A stretch of 64,000 bases of DNA, from positions 2,232,001-2,296,000 of the forward strand of contig JAJUBI010000006.1 in assembly GCA_022419385.1 (NCBI GenBank), read 5' to 3'. The DNA comes from Paraconiothyrium sp. Pb-2020 (taxonomy: Eukaryota > Ascomycota > Dothideomycetes > Pleosporales > Didymosphaeriaceae). Below the pieces are notes generated by a model that worked only from the letters and a program-made list of their open reading frames with translations, searched no databases and was not told where the DNA came from. Below, in pieces: positions 10,790 to 21,816 of this stretch (the stretch's first letter is position 1; each line of letters begins with the position of its first letter). Both the position numbers and the translations under genes were made by a program.

Positions 10790-12072
10790 ATGGCGGCGCC
10801 GCGTTCCCTACGGCCGTTCTTGGCTCCAGCGACAAGATTCAAGGTATCTAAATTCCAATCGGGACGCACACTGACCCCTAACGAACAATGAGTAGATAAT
10901 ACCCCCTAGAACTTCCGCCCAAACCTTTTTGCGATGCAGGAGCGACCGCGCCGAGGATCGTGAGGCCGACCGCGAATGGCGGAATGCGCCTGGCGAGAAC
11001 AACGATGTTGACATCTACGCGGAGATAGAGAAGGGGGAAATGCCCATCGAGCAGCGATTAGAGCACATGGGCCTTGATGCAGCAGAATATGCTACGCTCA
11101 AGACCAGCTCGAGGAGGGCACAAAAGAAGTTTGACAACTGGACGCCTAGTACTAAATCGGAAGCACAGAGAAAATGGAAGAAGATGGCAAACACACCGGA
11201 CGATTTGACGCTCTTGGAGATGTTCAAGAAGGAGGGTCTTGATGTGCTCAAGGAGGGAAAGTAAGTGACATTTCTCCTTTCAGTGGTATGATTACGATGA
11301 TTATTTGCTATACATGCATGGCTTTCAGAAGTTGGGTGACACCAACGAGGCTGTTGACACTTGCGCACAAGTATGAGATGGGAAAGTTGAATTCGCGTTT
11401 GGTCTGGCTCTGGACTTAGGCTGTTCCATACTGACAGGACTAAATAGAGAACGTGGCATGAAGCTTCCCACCGATAAAGACCCGCTCGACCCGAAGACAC
11501 AGGAGGCCCTCGATGCCTTGAGAACACCCGTCAACGTCCAAGCCGTCCACCTCCGCCCACTCCGCCGCGCCCCCACCCACGGCGTCCCCGTCTGCGACCT
11601 CCAGCTCCGCACCTATTCCATCCGCAACCTCCTCCTCTTCGCTGACTTCGCCGTCCGCGCAGCCTACTACATGGGCCTGTGCGCTCGTGGCCCAATCCCC
11701 CTACCTCGCATAACAGAGCGTTGGACCGTACCCCGCGCCAACTTCATTTTTAAGAAATCGCAGGAGAACTTCGAACGTATCACCATGCGAAGACTCATCC
11801 AAATCCAGGATGGGCATCCCGACGTGGTGAAAGCGTGGCTAGCATTCCTGCAGAAACACCAGTATTATGGAGTCGGTATGAAGGCGAACATCTGGGAGTA
11901 TGAGAGCTTGGAGGCTGCTACCAGGGCGGGATACGATATTGAGGCTGGTGACTACAGCAGAAGGAGGGAGGGCCCGATGTTGAAGAAGGTCAATGAGATC
12001 ATGAATACGAGGGCATATAAGGAGGCGATGCAGGGACATAAGCCGCCGGAGGATATGGAATTGAGGCCATGA
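10790..12072 (+). CDS. RSM10: Mitochondrial small-subunit ribosomal protein uS10m (Rsm10)
   Basis: Component of the mitochondrial 37S ribosomal subunit. Exon 1 (10790-10843) encodes a short Arg/Ala-rich presequence, MAAPRSLRPFLAPATRFK, typical of matrix targeting. Exon 2 is 10896-11260. I favour a 42-nt exon at 11329-11370 and a last exon 11448-12072, giving 361 residues. Skipping the small exon would create one 187 bp intron and keep frame. The S10 domain lies in the last exon: NVQAVHLRPLRRAPTHGVPV, then LRTYSIRNLLLFADFAVRAA, GPIPLPRITERWTVPR, NFERITMRRLIQIQ and the tail KHQYYGVGMKANIWEYE. The middle region (residues about 30-140) is charged and resembles the N-terminal extensions of fungal mitoribosomal proteins. 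Identity is certain; the middle exon is likely but not proven. Confidence 0.92.
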
Positions 12073-15000
12073 AGTGGTGTGTTCAGGGGGAGGAAGAAGG
12101 CAAATCTGTAAGATATGTGTCTGAGGTTTTGTAAGATGCATTAATGTCGGTATTGACGCATCGTCGAGTGATGTACATATACCTTGGTTCGGTAAGAGAT
12201 TTTTATTAGATGTGCTCAAAATCTGGGGTGGCTCGTGTTTGCTTTGCATCGATGGTGCGCAGAGGCAGGTTGTGGGGTGGGATGTGTCTATTGTTTGGCT
12301 TGGCGGTAACGGCATCTGATTACTCAACTGTTCGTGCTACCTCGCGTCAATTGCTCTCGAGTGTCGATTGCTTTGAGGGGCATGCTGTGCATTTCTGTCT
12401 GTTCTCTGACGACAGCTAGATATCGGGTGGAAATGGCAGCCGCTACCGTCGGCAGTTCCGAAACCCACGAAAGCGCCACGGACATCCGCTACGCAAAAAC
12501 GCATGGCTTCCATGACGCACTAGTAGTAAGATGTCAAAGATTGCAGTACAGCACGCTTGTTGCAGCATTCGTTAAGACGACCAGGAGCGTGTGCAAACCA
12601 CCTTTCGTGGTTGCTGTTTGCTAAAAGAAGACTTGCGGCAAGCTATCATAGATCATCAGCATCACTGATCAGTGACAAGTCTTGTTCATCGGATCCCTCC
12701 TTTTACTCTTCCCTTTATGCCTCCTGCGTTTGTGCGTCCTGTTCGATGCTATTGTCACAATGCGCAAATGGAAAAACTTGGGGGTGAGTGACGAAGGAGT
12801 CGCTATAAGCCATACTGTTTGTCGATCGCGGTGCAGGATGCGCGGACGCGCGCTCTGTCGCTACCGCCATCAACAGTGGTTTCTAGATGCCGTCATATTG
12901 AACCCAAGTTCAAGGGTTGCCGGTCCATCTACGAGCTCGGAACTAACCGCGAAGCAAGCAATGCCAGCTTTCTTAGACATCTGCCAAGTGTATAGATAAT
13001 ATTACGGTCTAAAGGTCCCCACGTACCGGTGGAATATCCACACCTCAATGTCCTGCTGAAATATGTCAGGCTGCTGGACTACGAAGAGCTTCTGATAGTT
13101 GGCCAAGTCTACAGGGTGATGTATGAGCCAAGTCGGATCAGGGAAACATGACCGCCGCAACAAACCAGCGTATGGCGCGCCGACCCCGGACACTTCTACA
13201 GGCTGTCGTCAGCGCCTCTTCGAGTCTTTGGAGAAATTTACGTGGAATTAGAGCCGCTGTCACTATCCAGAACATCTCTGTGCTTCCAAACCACTGGCAC
13301 TGGCGCGACGTTTCCTCTGCTGACGACGGTTAGGGCAGTCAATTCTTCTTTGTAATTGCTCTCAGAACATCTTCGAAACATTATCGACAATATTCATGTG
13401 GACTCAATGTTCAGAATGCGATTTTCGTGGCTTTTTGATGAAATGTATTATCTGAGCGGATACCGTCCCTTGTTTCTTCACGATGAGATGAACCACAAGG
13501 ACTTTCCAATCCTTTCGGTGATAAATAATATCCCATCGCGAATGATCACTCGGTGACAACAACGGGGACATCGGAAAAGTCGTCAGCCGAGCAGTAGCAA
13601 CAGAGTGCAATGAGCTCTCTCAGTCCGATATCGCAAATAGACCCGAGCCACTTCCCTTCGTCTGTACAGACCCGTCATGTCTACATTCGTGTTCACTGCA
13701 CCAGAGTCGAAACCTGCACATCCCGGCTCGTGCTCGTCGTTCTTTATACATGGTACGCCACTTGAGGTAGTCGGAATAAATTCAGAAGACGGAAACAAAG
13801 GAATGGTGCAGCTGTTGCGAGGCGGAGGTATCAAGACGGTGACGCTCTTCAGAAGGAGTCACTTCAGGTTGCGAGGATTTGAGCCTATCGCATAGACGAG
13901 CGAGTGGGCTTGAGAGGTGCAGAGACTTGGAGGGCTAGGCTGATTGTTTGAGCTCATTAGAAGGTGTGGAGTAGCTCCCGCGGAATAAACATTTCTAGCA
14001 CAAATGTGTTCGCCAGATGTGGCCAGGCACCTCGAAACCTTGTAGCATTTTTGATTACCGCGCTTAGTGCGTTGAAGTTGCGTCTCAGACACCCCTGTAC
14101 TTGCAGGTAATTGTTCGACTTCAATGTTCCAGATGCGGTCACTGTCCAAGGATAGAAGACTCTCCGACTGTCATGCGGCTTGGTTTCGTGGACTAGTAAC
14201 GTCCAGTCCGACTGGGTGGGCTGTCGGCTAACTTTTGATTCTGCGTGATTCATGCCTGATCGCAACATACCACGAATTTGTAAACCGTAGCTTTCGTATC
14301 AGGCTCGAAAGTGAAATTACATCGTGTTTGCGCAACTTGGAATTGGATTCTGAGCTGCGTGGTATATCCTTCTGGTCACAGCATCGGCTGGAAGCACACA
14401 TAGTCTGGGGTCGGTCTGTGACAATTCATGAACAACAGCACAGCACGATCACTCGAATCTGAGATCTTCGGGATGTGATCCAGGCTGGAATGAAGCCGTG
14501 CGACTGTATAACAAGTGAAAATTTCGCTCAGTATTCTTGTGGTCCTTCGTCGTGACAAAACCGTAGAAAGTGCGCAAACCCTCAAGGTTGAGTTTGGTAG
14601 ACAATCATGGTGTTTTGTACAGGCTGCGCGTTTTTTTCTACTGCATGCTTGATGAATTGTATACCAAGCATCCGAACAGCGTAACAACACGAGAGGCCAC
14701 TATGTACAGCGTACTGACGCCGTAAGTTGTGCATATATACACAGTCCCATACATTCCACACCTTTTCATGGGACTACGATGCTTAAAGTGTTTATTCAGC
14801 AGGCTGCATGTTCTCCAAATATTGAAATAGGCGAAGCAGAGCCTGCTGCTGCCTTGGTCAAGCCGAACCACATTCACTGTGAGGACCCAATGAGGTTAGC
14901 TGGATCTCTAGGCAGACTCTGGCCCCGCCTTATAGACCCGCCTGCCACGCAACAGCTAGGTATATCTACTCAGCGTGTCCTTATATAACCTTGGGCCACA

Positions 15001-15174
15001 CATAACCAACTCCACCTCGGGAACGGCCACTACTCCTAAAGCGCCTCATTTCGCATCGCGACCTACGACTGCATTCTACGTGATATCGAAAAGCATAACA
15101 TTCTCTGTGACGCTGATAGATTAACTACCCGCAAGTATGCTCCTGGTACTAATACCAACAAGGTTGATCAAACA
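12073..15174. other. Gene-poor stretch at the left edge of the accessory cluster
   Basis: About 3.1 kb in which I recognise no gene. The longest frames are under 105 residues and lack family motifs. One minus-strand frame at 13002-13193 looks somewhat protein-like and ends next to a GTACGT donor, so a decayed or unrecognised exon is possible. No tRNA, clear transposon ends or simple repeat was seen. Confidence 0.4.
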
Positions 15175-16950
15175 TTAAAGGAGACTCTCCACCCAATCGG
15201 CAGTCGCAATCCGGAACCGCTTTCCCCAAATCCAGTATGGAACGGTCAATGAGCCAAATATCCCTAGTAACATTCCAAAGACACCAAAGGGCTCTGCGTA
15301 TCCTGCTTCCTGCGTCCATGTACCAACGAGGAATGTCCACGCAAAAGCAATGATAGCCCTGGAGCATGTAACAGCTACAAAGCAGTCTCCCGCGATCGAG
15401 GGATAGCTCTCAATGATATAATTGAAGCCAACACTGGGCGCTTGCATCAGTCCGAATGCGACCATACCGAACGCAAACTCCAACCCTACCCAACCTTTAG
15501 GTGAAGGATTTTGAGCCACGACACCGAAAACAATGGTACCAGCTGTAGAGATGAACAGTGCTGGAATGGCAGTGACAATGCGAGACTCGGGTTCGCTGTA
15601 GCCATGGATGTCCTTCTTCGCAAGCCGCTTCGTGGTGAAATCGGCGACGAAGTAGGTGTAGACGCATCCCAGGGCGGCACCAACGAGCGCACCGCAGTTG
15701 ACGAGGCCCGCGTCTGCGCCCCAGAGGTACGGCGGCGAAGCGGTGATCTGGGATCCTACGGTGCTGATGGTGACTATAGCACCTACGAGACCAGCATACC
15801 ATAGTGACACTAGCCACACGCCTGGTAGGCGAAGGGTGAGATATGGAGCGAGGAACTTTCGTCCAATGCCCCCGTTATAGGTGAAGAGCTTGAGGGAGCG
15901 AAGGAAGGTATATGGAGCATACGAGGACTGTTCATTTGCAGTTGTACAGGCCCTGACGCCAATGTCTTCCTTCGTCACTGCTATAGATTTGTTGATCGTG
16001 TCGGTAGCCTCCGACGTGGAGGCAATTGGGCGCTCGTATAATGTCTCAGGCTGCAGGAAGAAGCATAATACGAAAGTGACGGCTGAGAGGATGACGTTCG
16101 TCCAATGGATCCAGGCAAGGCCGTCGTGTGCGGCGATGTAGCCTCCGGCGATAGGTCCGACGAAGGATCCCATGGCCAGGAAGACAGTGTAGAAGGCCTT
16201 TCCGAAGTCGGATCTCATTAGCCTGCTGGATTCATAGAGCCATTGATTTGAGTACTTACCATGACTCTACCGCGTTCATGCACAAAGAATATCTCTCCAA
16301 CAACATCAGGTGCAACCGCATCCGCAGGGCCACCTCCCATACCCATAAAGAACCGGGCTGCAAGTAGGCTATCGAAGCTCGTCGAAAGCCCAGCCCACAT
16401 CGAAGAGAATGCCAACAATAGCAAGCTCAGCAAGATGACGGGTCGCCTCCCAAGAATATACGAAAGTGGTACCCAAAACAGGTTCGACACTCCTAGCATA
16501 AGTATATTGACCTGACCTGTTTGTTAGAATTACTCCATGGAGAAAAACATTCGAAAATACCCACAGCAATCAAATGGGTCAAATCCGCGAATGGCTTCGG
16601 GGGAAAGCCAAAGATGGGCGTGGCAGCATATATCGGGAGCGCACTAGCAATAGATGCACTTGTAAAATTCGCGACGAAAGGAACGAGACACATGGCGAAT
16701 AAGATCCCATACTTACGACGTCGCGAGAAGTTCAAGGGATCGGCAGGATCGGTTGAAGGCTGAGGCACAAGGCGAACCTCATCGTGGATCTGGTTTGATG
16801 CTGTCCATTCGAGATGTTCTGTGGACGAAGGTCAATAGAATGGAACATCGGTTACAGGGCAAACGTACCAATGAGGGTCACGGTGCCCGGCGGTGTCGCG
16901 TTGCGCACTTCTAATTTAGTTAGACTGAACGCGTGTTTGAACCCTGCCAT
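15175..16950 (-). CDS. MFS transporter (DHA1-like drug:H+ antiporter family)
   Basis: Predicted plasma-membrane proton-coupled transporter of 536 residues with about 12 membrane segments. Four exons: 16950-16869, 16818-16565, 16511-16260 and 16197-15175. An N-terminal cytosolic stretch carries DPADPLNFSRRRKYG, the usual DP.NW-like entry to TM1 in fungal DHA1 members. Motif A is LGRRPVILLS, and ARFFMGMGGGPADAVAPDVV and FFVHERGRVM follow. The last intron ends at CGGAAAG, joining HERGRVM to AFYTVFLAMGSFVGP. The second intron is ambiguous between two donors three codons apart; alignment length to the family favours the GTGGGT donor. The gene lies next to fumarylacetoacetase and has a regulon-type element about 125 bp upstream, so import of the cluster substrate or export of an intermediate is a reasonable inference. 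Confidence 0.9.
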
Positions 16951-17364
16951 GGTGATCGACTGATATGGCCCGATCGTCTGATGTTGGGTAAGATGTAGAC
17001 ATGTATAAGAAACCTTCCCGTGTCACGGTCCTTTCACGCACTGATACCACCCCATGGGGTCGCATGTGGGGGAGCCGGAATGTGGAGGAGCGGCAATCTA
17101 GATCTTTGTAGTGTTACCGATTCTGCGACTCAAAAGGCATCAACACACGGAGACTTCCACACTGGGTCTAGATGTAGATGTCAACGACTCGCATTGTGGC
17201 TGGACCTGTTCGGTAATTTGGTTTGCGTATACGGCCCAGGAAGGCCTAACACAGCAGTAAATGTGATGAGGGCACTGCGCATTTAGAGGCGAGGTGCGCC
17301 TAGAATGTGACCAAGAAATTTGCGAAGACTTAGTAGAACAGTTCGATATCATTCTTTGAATGTT
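16951..17364. promoter_or_regulatory. Promoter of the MFS gene and 3' flank of fumarylacetoacetase
   Basis: About 410 bp between two minus-strand genes. It contains the CGG + GTGGAG element at 17075-17087 annotated separately. No gene is visible. Confidence 0.5.
17075..17087 (+). promoter_or_regulatory. Putative regulon element, copy 1 (MFS promoter)
   Basis: CCGGAATGTGGAG, about 125 bp upstream of the MFS start codon. It shares the CGG plus ATGTGGAG core with five other sites in this cluster. The neighbouring CGCATGTGGGGGAG at 17061-17074 may be a second, weaker copy. The regulatory role is inference. Confidence 0.55.
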
Positions 17365-18576
17365 TCAGAAGAGCTTAGGAGGTTTGATAGTACCGACACA
17401 TTCACCAAACCCAACGCCAGCACTGGTGTCGCCAGCAATAGCAGTAAAATATACAGTATCTCCATCCTCCAGATAGCGTAACTCTGACCCGTCACTTAGC
17501 TGTTTGGGCTCTTTGCCGTTCATCGTCAGTTCCATCAAGCAAGCAAGCTCTGTCTCAGCTGACCCGGACACTGTTCCTGAAGCCAACAGGTCTCCAGTGT
17601 TCAGTGGACATCCACCGATTGCATTATGTGCAAGCATTTGTCTGAACGTCCAATACATGTGTGCAAACCCAACTTTGCATACTGTTGTCTCTGTGCCCTT
17701 CCTCGATATTTTCGCTTCGACGGTAAGATCGTACGACGTGCTATGTGGATCATCTAGAAAGGGAGCCACAGGCTCTTCATGAGCAGGTGCAGGTGTTTCA
17801 AATTGTTTGAGCGCTTCCAAAGTGACGACCCACGGTGACATTGATGTTGCAAAGTTTTTCCCCTTGAAAGGACCGAGGGGATCTCTCATCTCGCAACCTT
17901 GAATGTCACGCGAGCTCCAGTCATTGACCAGAACCAGGCCAAAGATATGCTCGTCCATGTTTTTCGCGTGTACGTCAACATCGGCTGCGAGCGGACGGCC
18001 TACAATAGCACCGACTTCAAGCTCGTAATCTAAGGCTTTTGATGCACCGAAGATAGTCGTGCCGTTTTGCAGGTATTGGCCTATTGGCCGGGCGACAGGG
18101 GTAGGAGAGACGTAAATCGAGGAGCAGCGGCCTGCGTAGCCCATAGGGAAATTGTGGAACGTATTTGGCAATTGAGCTTTCCCGAAGAGGGCTTTGGGCG
18201 CATTCGTAACATGTTCCCGCGACACGGAGAAGTCGGTAAAGTCACCCACTTGGACCGGAAGCAGCAGCTCTACATCTTTGATACTTTCCGAACTCTCCTT
18301 ATGCAAAACCTTATTGTATGCCTCCTGTATTGCTGCTCGTGTCTGGAGGTGAACCTCTTTGGATAATGCGGCGAAGGTGTTGAGTGTCTTCTCGGCGAAT
18401 ATGGAGGATACATCTGTTGAAATGTCTGCGAAAGGTCCCTTTTTCGAAAGCTCGGTCAAGAATATGACTTCGTTACCGATGCGCGTGACGGCTTGAGGCG
18501 AAGGTCTTTTGCAAGAGCGTGCAATTCCGTACGGAATGTTGTTGATCCCAAAATGAGACGCATACGTCTGTGACAT
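17365..18576 (-). CDS. Fumarylacetoacetase (fumarylacetoacetate hydrolase)
   Basis: Hydrolyses fumarylacetoacetate to fumarate and acetoacetate, the last step of homogentisate-type aromatic catabolism. One exon, 403 residues. The N-terminal SH3-like domain begins SHFGINNIPYGIA and the catalytic barrel follows. All residues known from mouse FAH have counterparts at matching spacing: metal ligands Asp115, Glu185, Glu187 and Asp219 (VNDWSSRDIQ), and general base His122 in FSVSREH. LNTGDLLASGTVSG is also conserved. The active site therefore looks intact. It diverges from the cupin gene across 335 bp. The neighbours do not include the rest of a standard phenylalanine pathway (no homogentisate dioxygenase or maleylacetoacetate isomerase), so in this cluster it may process a related acylpyruvate or diketo acid. 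Confidence 0.94.
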   Translation of the reverse strand: MSQTYASHFGINNIPYGIARSCKRPSPQAVTRIGNEVIFLTELSKKGPFADISTDVSSIFAEKTLNTFAALSKEVHLQTRAAIQEAYNKVLHKESSESIKDVELLLPVQVGDFTDFSVSREHVTNAPKALFGKAQLPNTFHNFPMGYAGRCSSIYVSPTPVARPIGQYLQNGTTIFGASKALDYELEVGAIVGRPLAADVDVHAKNMDEHIFGLVLVNDWSSRDIQGCEMRDPLGPFKGKNFATSMSPWVVTLEALKQFETPAPAHEEPVAPFLDDPHSTSYDLTVEAKISRKGTETTVCKVGFAHMYWTFRQMLAHNAIGGCPLNTGDLLASGTVSGSAETELACLMELTMNGKEPKQLSDGSELRYLEDGDTVYFTAIAGDTSAGVGFGECVGTIKPPKLF

Positions 18577-18911
18577 GGTTGCGCAAACAAGTCCTACTTA
18601 ACACCTGGAAATCGAGGATGCTTTTTGATTGGAAAAATTTACGATCCGGAAAGCTTGTAACTGTTGTTGAACTCTCATTCGAGTGTATGCAGCGTGTGCA
18701 TCTTCGGGGACAATTCTCCACCTCGGGACTCTGCAGAGCGGATGAAACACGCAACTAATATTCACCGAAGTCAACCAAAGTCGGCATATGGAGCACAGCC
18801 TTCGGTCTTTCGGCATTTATCTCGATGTAAATCCGCAGTCTGTAAACTACCTTGAGCCGTGGACATCGACAGAACCCCAAACTTTTCCTTTCACACACAA
18901 ACGACCGCATC
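18577..18911. promoter_or_regulatory. Divergent promoter of fumarylacetoacetase and cupin genes
   Basis: A 335 bp shared promoter. It carries a degenerate copy of the regulon element (18716-18728). The tight head-to-head arrangement suggests co-expression. Confidence 0.6.
18716..18728 (-). promoter_or_regulatory. Degenerate regulon element (FAH/cupin promoter)
   Basis: On the minus strand this reads TCCCGAGGTGGAG. The GTGGAG half is intact but the CGG half is altered. It lies about 140 bp from the fumarylacetoacetase start and 185 bp from the cupin start, in the same distance range as the better copies. Weak on its own. Confidence 0.3.
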
Positions 18912-19481
18912 ATGGCGCAAAGAGTCAAGCCCGCTGCACAGGAGAGCCCTCTCCCAAGCCTCAATCGCTATATTACGACTCATGACGATTCGACTGGAAA
19001 AGCTATTTTCTCGAGCGCGGTCCCAGAGCAAAATCCAACGCAAATCATCCCCGGGGCCGTCTTCCGCCAAGGATATGTCACAAAGAAGTTTCCAGCTCAA
19101 TTGAACAACGATGAGGATTTGGACGCGTATCAGTCGTTCCTAAAGTCACCTCCAGGCATTGTGAACCAGAGTGGTACCGTGCTGCGCATTGTTGACATGC
19201 ACCCTGCGTTTACGTCGCCAATGCACCGGACGGTATCGCTAGACTACGGCATCGTGCTGGAAGGCGAGGTAGATCTGGTGTTGGACTCTGGGGAGGTGAG
19301 GACGATGAAGCGGGGTGACATGGCGATTCAGAGGGGCACTATGCATGCGTGGAGAAACAATCATCCCACGGAGTGGGCGAGAGTGGCGTTCATCCTGCAG
19401 CCTTCTGAGCCGGTTGAGGTGGGCGGTAAGAAGCTGGGGGAGGACTATGGCGATATGGAAGGCGTCAAGAAGTCTGAGTAG
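18912..19481 (+). CDS. Cupin-domain protein, small single-domain type
   Basis: One exon, 189 residues. The centre and C-terminus form a cupin barrel: MHRTVSLDYGIVLEGEVDLV corresponds to the first motif and MKRGDMAIQRGTMHAWRN to the second. Only some of the usual metal-binding His/Glu positions are visible: one His before the SLDYG segment and the His of TMHAWRN. Enzymatic dioxygenase activity is therefore uncertain. Related small cupins are often found in fungal and bacterial aromatic or secondary-metabolite clusters, where their reactions are mostly undefined. The ATG at 18912 is chosen because the frame upstream begins with TTG. It is head-to-head with fumarylacetoacetase and 292 bp ahead of the CocE hydrolase on the same strand. 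Confidence 0.85.
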   Translation: MAQRVKPAAQESPLPSLNRYITTHDDSTGKAIFSSAVPEQNPTQIIPGAVFRQGYVTKKFPAQLNNDEDLDAYQSFLKSPPGIVNQSGTVLRIVDMHPAFTSPMHRTVSLDYGIVLEGEVDLVLDSGEVRTMKRGDMAIQRGTMHAWRNNHPTEWARVAFILQPSEPVEVGGKKLGEDYGDMEGVKKSE

Positions 19482-19610
19482 CTAGTAATGTACATCTCTC
19501 GTACTTGGTCGTGCATCATCGTTGCTGTCGTGTTCGATGTGGTTGTTCCTGCTCATTCACGCTCCTGCCTCGGCTGACCGCAAACGGCTAGCGCTCGATT
19601 CCTCCTCCTC

Positions 19611-19625
19611 CTCCACATCCCGAAC
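19611..19625 (-). promoter_or_regulatory. Putative regulon element, copy 2 (CocE promoter)
   Basis: Minus strand GTTCGGGATGTGGAG, ending about 150 bp before the hydrolase start codon. It shares a perfect 12-base core with copy 3 at 23510-23524. The role is inferred from recurrence and position. Confidence 0.6.
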
Positions 19626-19773
19626 TCTACATCCGTGGCTTCGTTTTCAATTCGGCGCCGAGGCATTGCGATGTCGCAAGTGGAGCCTAGGTCGAATCCA
19701 CTGTCACTGTATATACCTCAGTTTCTGCATACGTATGTCATATCCTACAGCAAGACGTTCACAACCGCTCATC

Positions 19774-21561
19774 ATGCCTCCTCCGATCAAAGACGCACAG
19801 AAGGTGGACGATTCGTCGTTCCCGTACATATTCGAAGAGAATACTGTGATACTTTTGAAGACAAGCTCAAAAGGCATCATCCGTTGCAATGTCTATCGTC
19901 CAAAAAGCAATAATGAGCGATTCCCTGTTCTTGTCACTTACGGACCATATGGCAAAGACATTCACTACAAGGACTTCCACGCCAAGTCCTTCTCTGAGGT
20001 GAACCCCGAGCATCACTCAGCACATTCAGCATGGAAAACGCCCGATCCTGAGTTCTGGACTAAACATGGTTATGCAATCGTGCGAGCTGATGAGCGCGGG
20101 CTTGGCCAGTCACCTGGTTTCCTCGATACAATGTCGCGCGGTACAAGCGAAGCCTTCTTCGACGTGGTTGAATGGGCTGCCGAACAGCCATGGTCATCTG
20201 GAAAAGTTGGCCTCCTCGGCATCAGCTATTACGCAGGATCGCAATGGCGTGTTGCTGCGCGCCAGCCAAAGGGACTGTCAGCGATCATACCCTGGGAAGG
20301 CATGAGTGACTACTATCGCGATCGTTGCCGTCATGGTGGCATTCTCTCAAATAAGTTTATCAACTTTTGGTGGAACCGCCAGGTGGTTTCTAACCAGTAT
20401 GGATTGCCTGGTCGGGCAGCACGGAATTGGGGACCTGACTGCGTAGACGGAGATATGTCCGATGAGGAGCGTGAGAAGAACAGACAGGATCAGAACATCG
20501 ACAATCTGAACAACAAGTTCCGGGACGATGAGTACTACGCTAGCAAAGAATATGACATGGGCGATATCCAGGTGCCGCTACTCTCAGTAGCTAATTGGGG
20601 TGGCATTCTTCTGCATCTTCGTGGCAACATTGAGGGTTATCTCCAGGCAGGATCTGAGTTCAAGTATCTACGCGTTATCACCGGTCGTCACGATCTGCCT
20701 TTCTACTACACCGAAGAAGTTGAAGTCCAGAGAAGCTTTTTAGACGCCTTCCTCAAGGGCGATGACCGGGTCGGATGGAGCGTGAAAGGCAAGGTTCCAG
20801 CTGTAGATCTTGTTCTACGCAAGGGCGACGTTGGCTTCGACAATGCACAAGCAGAAAAGGTCTACGAGCGTAGACGAGAAAACGAATGGCCGATTTCCCG
20901 CACCCGATACACGAACTTCTACCTCACACCTGATCAGTCCCTGACACAAGTTCAACCCATTGTCACTCGCGCTCAAAAGCTGTCCTATGAAGCTCTTGGC
21001 TCGCTCGAAAACCCCAAGTTGCTACAGTTCACAACACCACCATTTGAACAAGAGACTGAGATCACCGGGCACATTGTCGCACACCTCAACGTGTCGATGT
21101 CACCTCATGCTAGTGGCCCCACACCCTCAGACATCGACCTCTTCCTTACACTTCGCTACATCTCGCCATACGGCAAGGAAGTTCACTACACTGGTACAGC
21201 AGGTGACCCCATTCCCCTTTCTAAGGGCTGGCTACGAGTCAGCCTGCGTAAAACCAACCCATTGCACCCACGGCATCGGGATTGGCTGCCGCATCGCGAC
21301 TACTTCAGCACAGATGTGCAGCCTGTCATACCGGGTGATGTATACCCAGTAGATGTCGAGATCTGGCCGACGAATGTGGTGGTAGAAAAGGGTGGTAAGA
21401 TTGTCTTTGAGGTGAGTAGTGGCGATACCCAGGGTAGTGGCATCTTCCTTCACAACCACCCTGAAGATCGAAGTGAGAATAAATTTGCTGGGATGAACCA
21501 CGTTAGCTTCAGTGAGAGATATACCAACTGGGTTAGCTTGCCTATTATACCTCAGAGGTAA
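19774..21561 (+). CDS. CocE/NonD-family serine hydrolase (X-Pro dipeptidyl-peptidase S15 fold)
   Basis: Alpha/beta hydrolase of the cocaine-esterase/acyl-peptidase family, 595 residues in one exon. The nucleophile elbow is GLLGISYYAGSQW with Ser151. The likely catalytic His is His306 in ITGRHDLPFYYTEE. The segment SVANWGG stands where CocE has its GGWYD motif, so the usual acid residue is not at its standard place; the same change is, as far as I recall, common in the fungal branch. The C-terminal jelly-roll domain (about residues 430-595) is complete. The ATG at 19774 has a good context (ATCATGCC); an in-frame ATG at 19735 is an alternative. No signal peptide is seen, so it is probably intracellular. 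In this cluster it could hydrolyse an ester or amide to release the aromatic acid handled by the other enzymes. Confidence 0.9.
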   Translation: MPPPIKDAQKVDDSSFPYIFEENTVILLKTSSKGIIRCNVYRPKSNNERFPVLVTYGPYGKDIHYKDFHAKSFSEVNPEHHSAHSAWKTPDPEFWTKHGYAIVRADERGLGQSPGFLDTMSRGTSEAFFDVVEWAAEQPWSSGKVGLLGISYYAGSQWRVAARQPKGLSAIIPWEGMSDYYRDRCRHGGILSNKFINFWWNRQVVSNQYGLPGRAARNWGPDCVDGDMSDEEREKNRQDQNIDNLNNKFRDDEYYASKEYDMGDIQVPLLSVANWGGILLHLRGNIEGYLQAGSEFKYLRVITGRHDLPFYYTEEVEVQRSFLDAFLKGDDRVGWSVKGKVPAVDLVLRKGDVGFDNAQAEKVYERRRENEWPISRTRYTNFYLTPDQSLTQVQPIVTRAQKLSYEALGSLENPKLLQFTTPPFEQETEITGHIVAHLNVSMSPHASGPTPSDIDLFLTLRYISPYGKEVHYTGTAGDPIPLSKGWLRVSLRKTNPLHPRHRDWLPHRDYFSTDVQPVIPGDVYPVDVEIWPTNVVVEKGGKIVFEVSSGDTQGSGIFLHNHPEDRSENKFAGMNHVSFSERYTNWVSLPIIPQR

Positions 21562-21816
21562 CAGGCTTTCGCTCAGTGTAGATAGAATTACGAATTCCTT
21601 CCACCATTAGGACTCGTGTACTCTGTCTTCTGTTTATATTCATTGGCGAAGTAGAAATACATTTGGCATATAATTTGACAATTGGTTGTAAGTGCCCCCT
21701 TCCAGTATATTAAGACGAGGGTGTAACCTACTCGCGTGCTACACTGTATTTGGCGTTGTAAGTAGCGAGGAGACAGAAGCTATCCAGTGCAGGATCGTGA
21801 AGTAGGAGAAAGGCAA

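Noticed and set aside
16198..16217. Start codon at 16218 for a separate transporter piece
   Set aside because: This ATG lies inside an intron; splicing from 16260 to 16197 joins conserved MFS segments in one frame.
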